Counted from the first letter of the stretch, positions 1 to 9,837 are shown. The stretch is 64,000 nt of DNA from Bacillus sp. FJAT-47783 (GCF_022808615.1 NZ_JAKZKS010000008.1:62001-126000); one strand, 5' to 3'. Translations and numbers: made by a program. Notes: generated by a model from the sequence alone, not told the origin.

Positions 1-870
1 AACGATTCTAATACAGAATTGTCCATGTTCCAAAGCGGTGAACTTGACTGGGCAGGAAGCCCAATTGGAGAACTTCCAACAGAAGCTCTTCCAAAATTAA
101 AAGATGAGGGTACATTAGAAGTTCAAGCAATTGCGGGTACGTACTGGTACAAATTTAATACTGAAAATGAGTTCTTAAAATCGAAGAGCTTACGTAAAGC
201 ATTAGCTTACGCAATTGACCGTAAGTCGATTGTTGAAAAAGTAACACAAGGTGGACAAATTCCTGCGATGGCAGCAGTCCCACCATCCATGTTCCCTGAA
301 AATGAAAAAGGATATTTTAAAGACAACGATGTAGAAGAAGCAAAGAAACTTCTTGACGAAGCAGTAAAAGAGCTTGGCTTAAATGGTCCTGAAGATATTA
401 AGTTAACTCTTTCTTACAACACTTTGGAATCTCATGCGAAGATTGCACAAGCAATCCAAGACATGTGGAAGAAAAACCTTGGCATTAGTGTCGAGTTAGA
501 CAACGCTGAGTGGAATGTTTACATCGATAAGCTTCACCAAGGAAATTATGATATTGGCCGTATGGGTTGGTTAGGTGATTTTAACGATGCAATTAACTTC
601 CTAGAGCTTTACCGTGATAAAAATGGCGGTAATAACGATACGTTCTGGGAGCATCCTGAGTTCAAAAAATTATTAATTGACTCCCAAAGTGAAGCAGATG
701 CTGACAAACGTATTCAAATGTTAAAAGATGCAGAAAAAATCTTAATGGATGAAATGCCAATTGCACCAATTTATTTCTACACAAATACTTGGGTTAAGAA
801 AGATAACCTGAAAGACGTGTACGTATCTGGTCTTGGTGATGCACAATTCAAGTGGGCTTACTTTGAATAA
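1..870 (+). CDS. oppA: Oligopeptide ABC transporter, substrate-binding protein (3' part)
   Basis: Only the C-terminal 289 residues are present; the reading frame is open from base 1, so the gene starts upstream of the window (family length is about 540 residues). The sequence is typical of the C-terminal lobe of SBP_bac_5 proteins: a YWYKFNTEN-like strand, a KALAYAIDRKSIV helix and a C-terminal LMDEMPIAPIYF stretch. The protein is expected to be a lipoprotein on the outer face of the membrane that delivers peptides to OppBCDF; the lipobox is outside the window. It is followed by oppBCDF, with a hairpin between oppA and oppB that could set a higher oppA transcript level. Confidence 0.93.
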   Translation, partial: NDSNTELSMFQSGELDWAGSPIGELPTEALPKLKDEGTLEVQAIAGTYWYKFNTENEFLKSKSLRKALAYAIDRKSIVEKVTQGGQIPAMAAVPPSMFPENEKGYFKDNDVEEAKKLLDEAVKELGLNGPEDIKLTLSYNTLESHAKIAQAIQDMWKKNLGISVELDNAEWNVYIDKLHQGNYDIGRMGWLGDFNDAINFLELYRDKNGGNNDTFWEHPEFKKLLIDSQSEADADKRIQMLKDAEKILMDEMPIAPIYFYTNTWVKKDNLKDVYVSGLGDAQFKWAYFE

Positions 871-889
871 AAAGTAAACGCTTTTTGAA

Positions 890-927
890 AGAAAGGTATA
901 TGGCTCCGTCCATATACCTCTCTTTTC
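890..927 (+). terminator. Intercistronic hairpin between oppA and oppB
   Basis: A perfect 9-bp stem (895-903 with 910-918, GGTATATGG/CCATATACC) with a 6-nt loop is followed by TCTCTTTT. It is probably a leaky terminator or a 3' stabiliser that lets the binding-protein mRNA exceed that of the permease genes. Such hairpins are common after binding-protein genes of ABC operons. Confidence 0.65.
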
Positions 928-966
928 TGAATAGGACGATATTGTTAAATTATGGAGGTGTTTTCG

Positions 967-1902
967 ATGCTGAAATATATCGGGAAACGAATTTTGTTCA
1001 TGCTTTTATCCCTCTACTTAATCATTACTGCAACATTCTTCTTAATGCGTGCCGCTCCTGGTGGACCGTTCTCTGGAGAAAAAAAGCTTCCACCCGAAAT
1101 TGAAGCAAACTTAAACGCATATTATGGATTAGATCAACCGTGGTATATCCAATATTTTGATTACTTAGTTTCGATCGTACAATGGGATTTCGGTCCTTCC
1201 TTCAAATATAAAGGCCAAACGGTAAACGATTTAATTAATGATGGATTTCCGGTTTCATTTGTTCTCGGTATGGAATCGATCTTTTTAGCTGTTGCAATTG
1301 GTGTATTGCTTGGGGTTATTGCTGCTTTAAGACATAATAAATGGCAAGACTACACAGCGATGATATTAGCCGTAGTTGGTATTTCCGTACCAAGCTTTAT
1401 CATGGCATCCGTTCTTCAATACATTTTTGCGATGAAGTTGGACTTATTTCCGGTTGCGCGCTGGGAAACATTTGCCCATACAATTTTACCGGCACTTGCC
1501 CTTGCATCAACTCCGATGGCCTTTATTGCTCGTTTAACACGTTCGAGTATGCTGGAAGTGTTAAGTAATGACTACATTAAAACAGCGAAGGCAAAAGGTT
1601 TAAGTGGTCGGGCGATTACGTTTAAGCATACGATTCGCAATGCGTTGCTTCCAGTTGTTTCGTATATGGGGCCGCTAACGGCAGGAATTTTAACAGGTAG
1701 TTTCGTTATTGAGAAAATTTTTGGAATTCCAGGGTTAGGTTCACACTTCGTATTAAGTATTACAAATCGTGACTACACAACGATTATGGGTGTAACGGTG
1801 TTCTATAGTATTTTACTATTAGTTTCGATTCTCCTCGTGGACCTAGCGTACGGATTAATCGACCCGCGTATTAAACTAGCTGGCGGCAAGAAAGGGGAGT
1901 AA
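967..1902 (+). CDS. oppB: Oligopeptide ABC transporter permease OppB
   Basis: A 311-residue inner-membrane permease of the DppB/OppB class. It has an N-terminal hydrophobic segment, a periplasmic-type loop with [10 protein letters not shown], several further membrane spans and the EAA loop (around [18 protein letters not shown]) that contacts the ATPases. The ATG at 967 is chosen because GGAGGTG lies 6 bases upstream; an in-frame ATG at 952 has no good ribosome site. It lies between oppA and oppC and is probably co-transcribed with oppCDF. Confidence 0.95.
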   Translation: MLKYIGKRILFMLLSLYLIITATFFLMRAAPGGPFSGEKKLPPEIEANLNAYYGLDQPWYIQYFDYLVSIVQWDFGPSFKYKGQTVNDLINDGFPVSFVLGMESIFLAVAIGVLLGVIAALRHNKWQDYTAMILAVVGISVPSFIMASVLQYIFAMKLDLFPVARWETFAHTILPALALASTPMAFIARLTRSSMLEVLSNDYIKTAKAKGLSGRAITFKHTIRNALLPVVSYMGPLTAGILTGSFVIEKIFGIPGLGSHFVLSITNRDYTTIMGVTVFYSILLLVSILLVDLAYGLIDPRIKLAGGKKGE

Positions 1903-1908
1903 TAGACG

Positions 1909-2826
1909 ATGCAAGAGATTTCAAAAGATTTATTCCAACCTCAAACAGTCGACGTAAGTGAAGCGGAAAAAATCTCAAAGCCAAGTATTTCTTATTGGAA
2001 AGATGTCTCAATTCGCTTCCGTAAAAATAAATTAGCCTTATTCGGTGTTGTTCTTTTAGTCATTCTCATCTTTATGGCGCTTTTTGGGCCATATATGACA
2101 CCTTATGATTATGAAACGAACGATTTAATCAATGCGAATCAGCCGCCATCAGCTGAGCATTGGTTCGGCACGGATGAGCTTGGGCGTGATGTGTTTACGA
2201 GAACATGGAATGGTGCACGTATTTCGTTATTCATTGGAATAGCAGCCGCTGTTATTGATTTCGTTATCGGAATTATTTGGGGTGGTATTTCTGGTTATCG
2301 TGGTGGCCGTACGGACGAAGTGATGATGCGAATTGCTGACATTCTCTGGGCAGTTCCTTACCTTCTGCTTGTCATTTTATTAATGGTTGTATTGGGACAA
2401 GGTCTTACAACGATGATTATCGCAATGTCTATAACAGGCTGGATTAATATGGCACGTATTGTTCGCGGGCAAGTTTTACAGTTAAAATCTCAAGAGTACG
2501 TTTTAGCTGCGCAAACATTAGGGGCAAGTACCTCTCGCATTATGTCGAAACATTTAATTCCAAATACGATGGGACCTATTTTAGTTACGATGACATTAAC
2601 GATTCCATCAGCGATCTTTACAGAAGCATTTTTAAGTTACTTAGGTTTAGGGGTACCTGCTCCTTTAGCAAGTTGGGGAACGATGGCATCTGAAGGAGTA
2701 CCGGCCCTGCAATATTATCCATGGAGACTTTTCTTCCCAGCAACTTTTATCTGTTTAACAATCTTTGCATTTAACGTGGTCGGTGACGGTCTTCGTGACG
2801 CATTAGATCCAAGATTACGTAAGTAG
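1909..2826 (+). CDS. oppC: Oligopeptide ABC transporter permease OppC
   Basis: A 305-residue permease of the DppC/OppC class, partner of OppB. A cytoplasmic N-terminal tail of about 40 residues (the OppC_N region, with FRKNKLALFG) precedes the first membrane span. The HWFGTDELGRDVFTR motif typical of the family follows, and then the EAA loop near SQEYVLAAQTLGAS. It starts 6 bases after the oppB stop with a GGGGAG ribosome site. It forms the membrane channel with OppB. Confidence 0.95.
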   Translation: MQEISKDLFQPQTVDVSEAEKISKPSISYWKDVSIRFRKNKLALFGVVLLVILIFMALFGPYMTPYDYETNDLINANQPPSAEHWFGTDELGRDVFTRTWNGARISLFIGIAAAVIDFVIGIIWGGISGYRGGRTDEVMMRIADILWAVPYLLLVILLMVVLGQGLTTMIIAMSITGWINMARIVRGQVLQLKSQEYVLAAQTLGASTSRIMSKHLIPNTMGPILVTMTLTIPSAIFTEAFLSYLGLGVPAPLASWGTMASEGVPALQYYPWRLFFPATFICLTIFAFNVVGDGLRDALDPRLRK

Positions 2827-2837
2827 GGGTGAGAACG

Positions 2838-3884
2838 ATGGAAAAATTATTAGAAGTAAAAGATTTAGAAGTCTCATTCCGTACCTATGCCGGTGAGGTG
2901 CAAGCTGTTCGCGGTGTGTCGTTTGATTTATATAAAGGGGAAACACTTGCAATCGTTGGTGAGTCCGGATCAGGAAAAAGTGTGACTTCACAATCTATTA
3001 TGAGATTAATTCCAATGCCTCCTGGAGAGTTTAAGAACGGACAAATTCTCCTTGAAGGTGAAGATATTATTAAGAAATCGGATAAAGAAATGGAGAAAAT
3101 TCGCGGGAAAGATATCGGAATGATCTTCCAAGATCCGATGACTTCTTTAAATCCGACCATGCGTATCGGTATGCAAATTATGGAAGGGTTAATAAAGCAC
3201 CAAAATATGTCAAAAGCAGCTGCGAAAGATCGGGCGATTGAATTGCTTCGACTCGTTGGAATTCCGATGCCAGAAAAACGTGTAAACCAATATCCACATG
3301 AGTTTTCAGGTGGTATGCGTCAACGTGCGATGATCGCGATTTCGTTAGCTTGTAATCCGAAGCTGTTAATTGCCGATGAGCCGACAACGGCTTTAGACGT
3401 TACGATTCAAGCGCAAATTCTTGAATTGATGAAAGATCTTCAAAAGAAAATGGAGACATCGATTATTTTCATTACGCATGACCTTGGTGTTGTGGCGAAT
3501 GTGGCAGATCGCGTTGCGGTTATGTATGCCGGAAAAATTGTTGAAATTGGGACGGTGGATGAAATTTTCTATAATCCGAAGCATCCGTATACGTGGGGAT
3601 TATTAGCATCCATGCCAAGCTTAGATAATGACGATAAGTCAGAGCTAGCAGCGATTCCAGGTTCACCACCTGATTTGACAAATCCGCCTAAAGGAGATGC
3701 TTTTGCACCTCGTAATCCATATGCGATGAAAATTGATTTTGAACAAGAACCACCAATGTTCAAAATATCAGATACGCACTATGCAGCTACATGGTTATTA
3801 CACCCAAATGCTCCAGAAGTAGAGCCGCCAGAATCGGTAAAAATGCGGATGAAACAATTTGGTGCTGCTAGGGGGGGACAATAA
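2838..3884 (+). CDS. oppD: Oligopeptide ABC transporter ATPase OppD
   Basis: A 348-residue ABC ATPase. Walker A GESGSGKS is at residues 41-48, the signature FSGGMRQR begins near residue 156, Walker B LLIADEP is near 176, and there is an H-loop THD. The C-terminal oligopeptide-transporter domain ([12 protein letters not shown]) separates it from other ABC proteins and marks it as OppD/DppD type. The ATG at 2838 is preferred over an in-frame GTG at 2829 because AGGGGTGAG precedes it. It overlaps oppF by one base (TAATG), implying translational coupling, and works as a heterodimer with OppF. Confidence 0.95.
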   Translation: MEKLLEVKDLEVSFRTYAGEVQAVRGVSFDLYKGETLAIVGESGSGKSVTSQSIMRLIPMPPGEFKNGQILLEGEDIIKKSDKEMEKIRGKDIGMIFQDPMTSLNPTMRIGMQIMEGLIKHQNMSKAAAKDRAIELLRLVGIPMPEKRVNQYPHEFSGGMRQRAMIAISLACNPKLLIADEPTTALDVTIQAQILELMKDLQKKMETSIIFITHDLGVVANVADRVAVMYAGKIVEIGTVDEIFYNPKHPYTWGLLASMPSLDNDDKSELAAIPGSPPDLTNPPKGDAFAPRNPYAMKIDFEQEPPMFKISDTHYAATWLLHPNAPEVEPPESVKMRMKQFGAARGGQ

Positions 3885-4822
3885 TGGCGGAAAGAGAAAA
3901 GCTGTTAGAAATTAAAGATTTACAACAACATTTTAACGTTGGAAAAGAAAATGTTGTAAAAGCAGTAGATGGTCTGACGTTTGACATTTATAAAGGTGAA
4001 ACACTTGGTCTTGTTGGTGAGTCTGGCTGTGGGAAGTCAACGACTGGACGTACGATTATCCGTTTGTATAATGCAACAGGTGGCCAAGTTCTCTTTAAAG
4101 GAGAAAATGTCCATGGAAAAAAATCACGTGCGGAAATGAAAAAGTTTAACCGGAAAATGCAAATGATTTTCCAAGATCCGTATGCATCGTTAAACCCGCG
4201 TATGACAGTAGCGGACATCATTGCAGAAGGCATTGATATTCACGGGTTAGCGAAAAATAAAGAAGAGCGCATGCAAAGGGTATATGAGTTATTAGAAACA
4301 GTCGGTTTAAATCGTGAACATGCGAACCGTTATCCGCACGAATTCTCAGGTGGACAGCGTCAACGTATCGGGATCGCACGTGCATTAGCCGTTGAGCCGG
4401 AATTTATCATCGCCGATGAACCGATTTCTGCTCTTGACGTTTCGATCCAAGCACAAGTTGTCAACTTAATGAAAAAGCTTCAGCGTGAAAAAGGGTTAAC
4501 GTACTTATTTATCGCGCATGATTTATCAATGGTTAAATATATTAGTGACCGCATCGCTGTGATGTACTTCGGAAAAATGGTCGAGCTTGCAGATAGTGAG
4601 GAGCTGTATCGAAATCCAATTCATCCTTATACGAAATCTTTATTATCTGCGATTCCTCTTCCGGATCCAGCTACGGAACGTTCGCGAAAGCGGATTGTGT
4701 ATGATCCATCTCAACATACGTATAAACCTGGTGAAGAACCAGAGTTTCGTGAAGTGAAGCCTGGTCACTGGGTGATGTGTTCGGAAGAAGAGTTTAAGCA
4801 ATATCAAAAGCAATATCAATAA
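3884..4822 (+). CDS. oppF: Oligopeptide ABC transporter ATPase OppF
   Basis: A 312-residue ABC ATPase and the second nucleotide-binding subunit of the Opp system. Walker A GESGCGKS is at residues 45-52, with signature [10 protein letters not shown], Walker B FIIADEP, and a C-terminal oligopeptide-transporter tail containing [16 protein letters not shown]. The start codon overlaps the oppD stop. A strong intrinsic terminator lies directly after the stop codon, so this is the last gene of the operon. Confidence 0.95.
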   Translation: MAEREKLLEIKDLQQHFNVGKENVVKAVDGLTFDIYKGETLGLVGESGCGKSTTGRTIIRLYNATGGQVLFKGENVHGKKSRAEMKKFNRKMQMIFQDPYASLNPRMTVADIIAEGIDIHGLAKNKEERMQRVYELLETVGLNREHANRYPHEFSGGQRQRIGIARALAVEPEFIIADEPISALDVSIQAQVVNLMKKLQREKGLTYLFIAHDLSMVKYISDRIAVMYFGKMVELADSEELYRNPIHPYTKSLLSAIPLPDPATERSRKRIVYDPSQHTYKPGEEPEFREVKPGHWVMCSEEEFKQYQKQYQ

Positions 4823-4824
4823 AG

Positions 4825-4862
4825 AAAAACGATCTCGACTTGTCGAGATCGTTTTTCTTTTT
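4825..4862 (+). terminator. Rho-independent terminator of opp operon
   Basis: A perfect stem AAAACGATCTCGA/TCGAGATCGTTTT (4826-4838 with 4843-4855) with a 4-nt loop runs into a T-rich tail. It closes oppBCDF. The sequence right after it (4863-4890) resembles the oppB leader at 930-957. Confidence 0.92.
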
Positions 4863-5089
4863 AATAGGACGACACCGTTAAATGATGGAGTACAGTGTTA
4901 AATATATTATAGTGCAATAAAGCGTAAAAGTCTATATATTTTTATGAAAATTTCAAACAATTTTAATAATTGTTAGCAACTTGTACATAAAATAAAGTAG
5001 GTTCATTTACACTTCTTAAGAAAGGGGATACGGTTTATAATAAAAAGAGGTGAAAAAGCAGGGACGACAGAATGAAAAGAGGGGGATGT

Positions 5090-6286
5090 ATGACTAAAAA
5101 GATCGTTGGAATCAGCTTAGCATTCGTATTTTTGTTATTCACATTTATTAATAGTACGTCTTATGCTACATCATTAAATTCAGAGAAACTTTATGTACGA
5201 AGTTCGGATATTCGTGAAAAAAAGATACCGGAAATAGTGCCTAGGTTTCAATATCAGTCAGGCTTTCATTTTGAATATCCAGATGCTGTTCGTGGAATAT
5301 ATGTAACGGGACATTCAGCAGGAGGGAGCAAATTAAATGATTTGATTCACCTCATTGACAATTCAGAGCTAAATGCTATGGTTATAGATATTAAAGACGA
5401 TCATGGAAATGTGACATACCAACCAGATCCATCTTCACCATACTATGATGTTAGCCAACCGTACATAAAAGACCCTAAGAAGTTATTGAAAAAGCTTGAA
5501 GAAAAAAACATTTACCCAATTGCTCGTATTGTCGTTTTTAAGGATACAGTATTAGCAAATAAGAAACAGGAATGGTCTTTTAAAAATGGTGGATCAGTGT
5601 GGAAAAATGGGCGTGGCGAATCATTTGTGAACCCATTTTTAAAAGAGGTATGGGAATATAATACGAACATCGCCATCGAAGCAGCAAAGCTTGGCTTTCA
5701 AGAAATCCAATTCGATTACGTCCGTTTCCCTGAAGGATTCGAAAAACGTGATAATGCTTTACAATACAAAATGGGTGACTATGCAAATTTAGAGATTGAT
5801 AATGTGCAAAAACGAGTTGAAGCTGTTACGGATTTTGTTGCTTTTGCGAAGGAACAATTAAAACCTTATGGTGTGAAAATGTCTGTTGATATTTTCGGAT
5901 ATACAGCAACATTACCGGAAGCGCCAGGAATTGGCCAAAATTTCAGCAAAATATCCGAGCACGTCGATGTAATTTCATCCATGATTTACCCATCCCACTG
6001 GACATCTTACTTTGGAATCGCAAAACCCGACTTACAGCCGTATGAATTAGTAACAGAGTATGCAAAAGTTGAAAATCAAAAGCTAGATAAACTAGAAAGC
6101 CGTCCCATTTCAAGACCGTGGATTCAAGATTTTACAGCCTCATGGCTTGGAAGTGGGAATTATAAATCGTACGGAAAAGCGGAAGTTGAAGCACAAATAA
6201 AAGCATTAAATGAGCAGGGCATTCGCGAATTTTTACTTTGGAATGCCGGAAATTCCTATACACAAAATGTTGATTATACACCGTAA
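5090..6286 (+). CDS. Secreted DUF4015 (putative glycoside hydrolase) protein
   Basis: A 398-residue protein with a signal peptide (hydrophobic core ISLAFVFLLFTFI, then a likely cleavage near SYATS). The rest matches the DUF4015 putative glycosyl-hydrolase fold: RGIYVTGHSAGG at the start of the barrel, MVIDIKDDHGN, the EIQFDYVRFPEG strand with candidate acidic residues, MSVDIFGY, and a WIQDF segment near the end. It is probably exported and acts on a cell-wall or extracellular polysaccharide; substrate unknown. The ATG at 5090 is chosen because AGAGGGGGATGT precedes it; an ATG at 5072 has a weaker site. It is a single-gene unit with its own terminator. Confidence 0.8.
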   Translation: MTKKIVGISLAFVFLLFTFINSTSYATSLNSEKLYVRSSDIREKKIPEIVPRFQYQSGFHFEYPDAVRGIYVTGHSAGGSKLNDLIHLIDNSELNAMVIDIKDDHGNVTYQPDPSSPYYDVSQPYIKDPKKLLKKLEEKNIYPIARIVVFKDTVLANKKQEWSFKNGGSVWKNGRGESFVNPFLKEVWEYNTNIAIEAAKLGFQEIQFDYVRFPEGFEKRDNALQYKMGDYANLEIDNVQKRVEAVTDFVAFAKEQLKPYGVKMSVDIFGYTATLPEAPGIGQNFSKISEHVDVISSMIYPSHWTSYFGIAKPDLQPYELVTEYAKVENQKLDKLESRPISRPWIQDFTASWLGSGNYKSYGKAEVEAQIKALNEQGIREFLLWNAGNSYTQNVDYTP

Positions 6287-6298
6287 TCTTTGTTCAAG

Positions 6299-6328
6299 CA
6301 CCTGCGTCAAATACGTAGGTGTTTTTTA
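6299..6328 (+). terminator. Terminator after the DUF4015 gene
   Basis: The 9-bp stem CACCTGCGT/ACGTAGGTG (one G-U pair; 6299-6307 with 6313-6321) has a 5-nt loop and is followed by TTTTTT. Confidence 0.88.
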
Positions 6329-6407
6329 TATCCGTTAAGCATTTCTTGTCAAGATTTTATTATTCGTTATAATGAAAATTAAGAAAATTATTAAAAGGGG
6401 GGATTGA

Positions 6408-9400
6408 GTGATTGAAAGGTCTATTATTCAAACAAAATTAATTCCGCCCCAACTTAAAGAAACGTGTATCGTACGGCCCGCATTAATGAAGAAACTAGCG
6501 AATATGAAAACATATCCACTAACCATTATTCATTCAGGTCCAGGGTATGGGAAAAGTACGGCTCTGGCTTCATTTTTAAAAGGTGAGAATACAAAGAATT
6601 GTTGGTATACCATTTCTAAGCAAGATGATAATTTCTTACCGTTCCTTTCACATATGATTTATTCAATTCGAACACTTATTCCGGATTTTGGATCAAGCAT
6701 TTTACAAGAATTAGGCCAAGAAGCATTTCAATATTATGATGAAAATATTGATTTTCTATGTGCTACGTTTATTAATGAGCTTAGCAAGTATGAGGAAGAG
6801 TTTCTGTTTATTGTAGATGATTTTCATCTGATTGAACATTCAGATGCCATTACTAAATGGATGCAAATGTTTATCAACTATAAACCCCAAAACCTTCATT
6901 TTGTGATTTCTGGAAGAATCCGTCCATCTTGGCACATACTTGAGACGATGAAAGTAAAAGGAGATATTTTGGAAATAACAGAGAAAGATTTATCCTTTTC
7001 GAAGGAGGAAATTGACGTATTATTTTCTGATTATTATCGACTTCCCATCGATTTGGAAATGGTTGGGCAAATATATGAAATGACAGAAGGATGGATCATT
7101 GCCGTTCAAATGATTTGGCAACAAATGAAAACAGAACCTCATTATTCTTTTTTGAAAATTAAGTCGGTATCTATGGATGAGCTTTTCCGCTTTCTAGCTA
7201 TGGAAGTGTTTTCAAAGCAACCAGAGAGTGTCCGAGATTTTTTAGAGCGAACATGTGTGTTTGAAGAGTTTTCTGAATCCATTTGTAATCTATGGTTTTC
7301 ACAAGCGTATACGAGGCGAATTTTAGAGCATCTCATGAAGCAAAATTTATTTATTATGCCAATCGGAGAAGGGCAATACCGGTACCATTCTTTGTTCAAG
7401 GAATTTCTCCAATCACAATTTAGCCAAAAGATAGAGGTGTATCACCACACACATCGAAAAGCGGCAAATTATTATCTTTATATCCAAGATTATGAAAAAG
7501 CATTGTTTCATTTGTTAGAAATAAAAAATGACGAACGAACGGCAGAAATTCTTCAAAAATATGGGATGACCCTACTCGAAGATGGGAAAATGGAGACGCT
7601 ATTAAAAGTGATTGATATAATTCCAGAAAGTATAAAAAACAAGTACTATATGATTTGGTTTTATGAAGGAGAAATTTATCGATATCGTTGTCATTACGAA
7701 AAAGCGATTCGTTGTTATCGAAAAGTGGAAAAACTTGCAGAAAAGGATCAGGATAAATTGAGGATGAGCTTAGGCGTTGAAGGACAAGCGAGAGTATATC
7801 TTGATACGGTACAACCTATTAAAGCTGATCCACTATTAAGAAAATCCGTTTCATTATTAAAATCTTCAACAACAAATAGTCAGGAAAGAGAGATGTCTCT
7901 TTATTTACTCGTGGCAGAAAATTTGTTAAATATGGGAAATGCTCTTGATGCGGAAGATTGGTATTTACAAAGTCAATCTATGGGGATCAGTTCAAAATAT
8001 GAATTAAAAATGGTTGAATTGAAAGCACGTCTTTATTTAAGAACTGGACGACTAAAACAGGCGAAAGAAGTAGTTAAAAAATATCGAGAAAAACATGAAT
8101 ATCATGCATCCTTATCCAGTGCCCATCGAACGGTTGATATTTTACTATCTGTCATTTCTGCCTACATGGGAGAAGCTGAAGAGGCGAAAAAATTTGCACA
8201 ATCTGGAATCCTTCAAGGTGCGAAATGGAAAGCTCCGTTTGTAGAGGCTTGTGGGTGGATGAGGATCGGACACGCAGTCCAATTAAATCCAAGTTATGAA
8301 AAGGAGATGTCGGTGAAGTGTTATGAAACAGCGATGTCCATAATGGATGAAATTCATATATCACGTGGAAAAGCGGAAGCATGGATGGGATTATGTTTGT
8401 TATATGGAAAAAAAGGATTTTATGATTTAGCGTTAGAATGCGGGAAGAAAGCACTTACGGAAACGGAAAAAGCGAAGGACGCATGGCTATCAAGTTATAT
8501 TCGTCTTTCTCTTGGAATTGCCGCCTATTATCATGATGATAACGAAGAAGCAGAGCATTATTTCCAACAATGCTATAGACTTTTTCAAAGTTGTCATTGT
8601 CAATACGGACTAATGCTAGCCTGTTTTTGGTTGTCGCTCATCGCTTTTCAAGAAAAGAAAGAAAAATCGTTCGGCTTTTTCTTTCAACAATGGTTACAGC
8701 ATGTTCATGAACAAAATTATCATTTTTTTATTGAAAGAAAAATATTATTTGGGCCAAATGACTCTCGAAAAATGATTCCGATGTTAATAAAAGCTAAAAA
8801 TGAAGGAATTGAAATACACCTTGCGAACCAACTTCTTGAATGGTTAGGCATGAAAGACATTTCGTTTCACCCTGGCTATACATTAAAGGTTCAAACGCTA
8901 GGAGATTTTAAAGTATTTTTAGGAGAAAAAGAGGTTAAAGGAGGGGAATGGAAAAGAGAGAAGGCAAAGGAATTGTTTCAATTATTAATAACATTTCGAG
9001 ATCGTTTGCTTCTTAGGAATACAATTCTTTCCTTGCTTTGGGGAGAAAATGATGAATTAACAGCAGAAAGAGATTTTAAAGTAGCCTTAAATGCACTTAA
9101 TAAAGTGATAGAACCAAATCGAAAAGCAAGGTCTGACCCGTATTTTATTGAAAGGCGAGGGTTATCGTATGGATTGAATAGCAATGCGAATATTGAAATT
9201 GATAAGGTTGAATTTCAAAAATTAACGGAAAAAGGATTGAATGTAAAAGACCGTAATCAAGCGATAGACATTTTAAACAAAGCGCTAACGTTATATAAAG
9301 GAGATTATTTACCAGATCGCGCCTATGACGATTGGTGTCTTGAAGAGAGAGAAAGGTTGCAACTATTATTTTTAAGAGGAGCAGAACGGCTTGCCCAATT

Positions 9401-9647
9401 AAACGTTGAAAAAGAACAGTTTGATGAGACTATTCATTGGTGCTCACAAATTTTAGCAATAGACAGTTGCTGGGAAGAAGCATATCGGCTTTTAATGTAT
9501 TGCTATTATCGAAAAAATAACCGAGCTTATGCAGTAAAGTTGTACGAGAAATGTCGTAATCAATTACAAAAAGAACTAGGTGTGGAACCTTTGGAAAGTA
9601 CAAAGCAAATGCTGAAAATGATTAAGGAAGTCAATTTTATTACATGA
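6408..9647 (+). CDS. Large MalT/SARP-type transcriptional activator
   Basis: A 1079-residue regulator with three parts. The N-terminal STAND-type NTPase resembles MalT, with Walker A GPGYGKST at residues 44-51 and Walker B LFIVDD ending at 138. The long central helical region (about residues 350-800) looks like TPR-type repeats. The C-terminal part joins an OmpR/PhoB-like winged helix (from about residue 826, LKVQTLGDFKVFLG) to a bacterial transcriptional activator domain (BTAD, about 930-1075). This differs from MalT, which ends in a LuxR helix-turn-helix, and fits the AfsR/SARP family. Start is GTG with AAAGGGGGGA upstream. The gene stands alone directly upstream of the liv operon in the same direction, so it probably activates that operon in response to a ligand sensed by the NTPase/TPR part. 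Confidence 0.85.
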   Translation: MIERSIIQTKLIPPQLKETCIVRPALMKKLANMKTYPLTIIHSGPGYGKSTALASFLKGENTKNCWYTISKQDDNFLPFLSHMIYSIRTLIPDFGSSILQELGQEAFQYYDENIDFLCATFINELSKYEEEFLFIVDDFHLIEHSDAITKWMQMFINYKPQNLHFVISGRIRPSWHILETMKVKGDILEITEKDLSFSKEEIDVLFSDYYRLPIDLEMVGQIYEMTEGWIIAVQMIWQQMKTEPHYSFLKIKSVSMDELFRFLAMEVFSKQPESVRDFLERTCVFEEFSESICNLWFSQAYTRRILEHLMKQNLFIMPIGEGQYRYHSLFKEFLQSQFSQKIEVYHHTHRKAANYYLYIQDYEKALFHLLEIKNDERTAEILQKYGMTLLEDGKMETLLKVIDIIPESIKNKYYMIWFYEGEIYRYRCHYEKAIRCYRKVEKLAEKDQDKLRMSLGVEGQARVYLDTVQPIKADPLLRKSVSLLKSSTTNSQEREMSLYLLVAENLLNMGNALDAEDWYLQSQSMGISSKYELKMVELKARLYLRTGRLKQAKEVVKKYREKHEYHASLSSAHRTVDILLSVISAYMGEAEEAKKFAQSGILQGAKWKAPFVEACGWMRIGHAVQLNPSYEKEMSVKCYETAMSIMDEIHISRGKAEAWMGLCLLYGKKGFYDLALECGKKALTETEKAKDAWLSSYIRLSLGIAAYYHDDNEEAEHYFQQCYRLFQSCHCQYGLMLACFWLSLIAFQEKKEKSFGFFFQQWLQHVHEQNYHFFIERKILFGPNDSRKMIPMLIKAKNEGIEIHLANQLLEWLGMKDISFHPGYTLKVQTLGDFKVFLGEKEVKGGEWKREKAKELFQLLITFRDRLLLRNTILSLLWGENDELTAERDFKVALNALNKVIEPNRKARSDPYFIERRGLSYGLNSNANIEIDKVEFQKLTEKGLNVKDRNQAIDILNKALTLYKGDYLPDRAYDDWCLEERERLQLLFLRGAERLAQLNVEKEQFDETIHWCSQILAIDSCWEEAYRLLMYCYYRKNNRAYAVKLYEKCRNQLQKELGVEPLESTKQMLKMIKEVNFIT

Positions 9648-9654
9648 ATCAATG

Positions 9655-9690
9655 GAGGTTGTCCTTTTTAGGAGAGCCTCTTTTTTTGTT
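9655..9690 (+). terminator. Terminator of the large regulator gene
   Basis: A 10-position stem (9655-9664 with 9671-9680; one mismatch and one G-U pair) with a TTTTTA loop is followed by seven T residues. Confidence 0.85.
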
Positions 9691-9703
9691 TAAATTCGCT
9701 AAA

Positions 9704-9768
9704 AAAACGTGACGCACTAAAGGCAAAAAGCGCTTTTTCGTCGTGAGATCGGCGCTTCCGCTTTTCTT
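9704..9768 (-). repeat. Dispersed GC-rich intergenic repeat, copy 1
   Basis: Read on the minus strand, this segment (AAAAGCGGAAGCGCC, then ACGACGAAAAAGCGC, TTTTTGCCTTTA and GCGTCACG) matches 27225-27312 read on the plus strand, with a short insertion in the latter. It contains self-complementary AAGCGC/GCGCTT parts. Repeats starting AGAAAAGCGGAAGCGCC are frequent between genes in Bacillaceae. No coding capacity. Confidence 0.75.
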
Positions 9769-9800
9769 GTAACTGGATTGTAACTATTGTCTTTCATAAT
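9767..9800 (+). promoter_or_regulatory. Candidate SARP-type operator and -10 of livK
   Basis: Two direct copies of TTGTAACT begin at 9767 and 9778, exactly 11 bp apart. The second is followed after 8-10 bp by a CATAAT -10-like hexamer at 9795-9800. SARP-family activators are known to bind direct repeats with 11-bp (or 22-bp) periodicity that stand in for a -35 box close to the -10. No good -35 hexamer is seen here. The upstream gene encodes a BTAD regulator, so the link is attractive but inferred. Confidence 0.5.
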
Positions 9801-9837
9801 AAAGCAAAACCATTCTTTTAAAAAGGGGGAATGAAAA

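Noticed and set aside
872-887. cre-like GTAAACGCTTTTTGA after oppA
   Set aside because: Three mismatches and located between oppA and the intercistronic hairpin.
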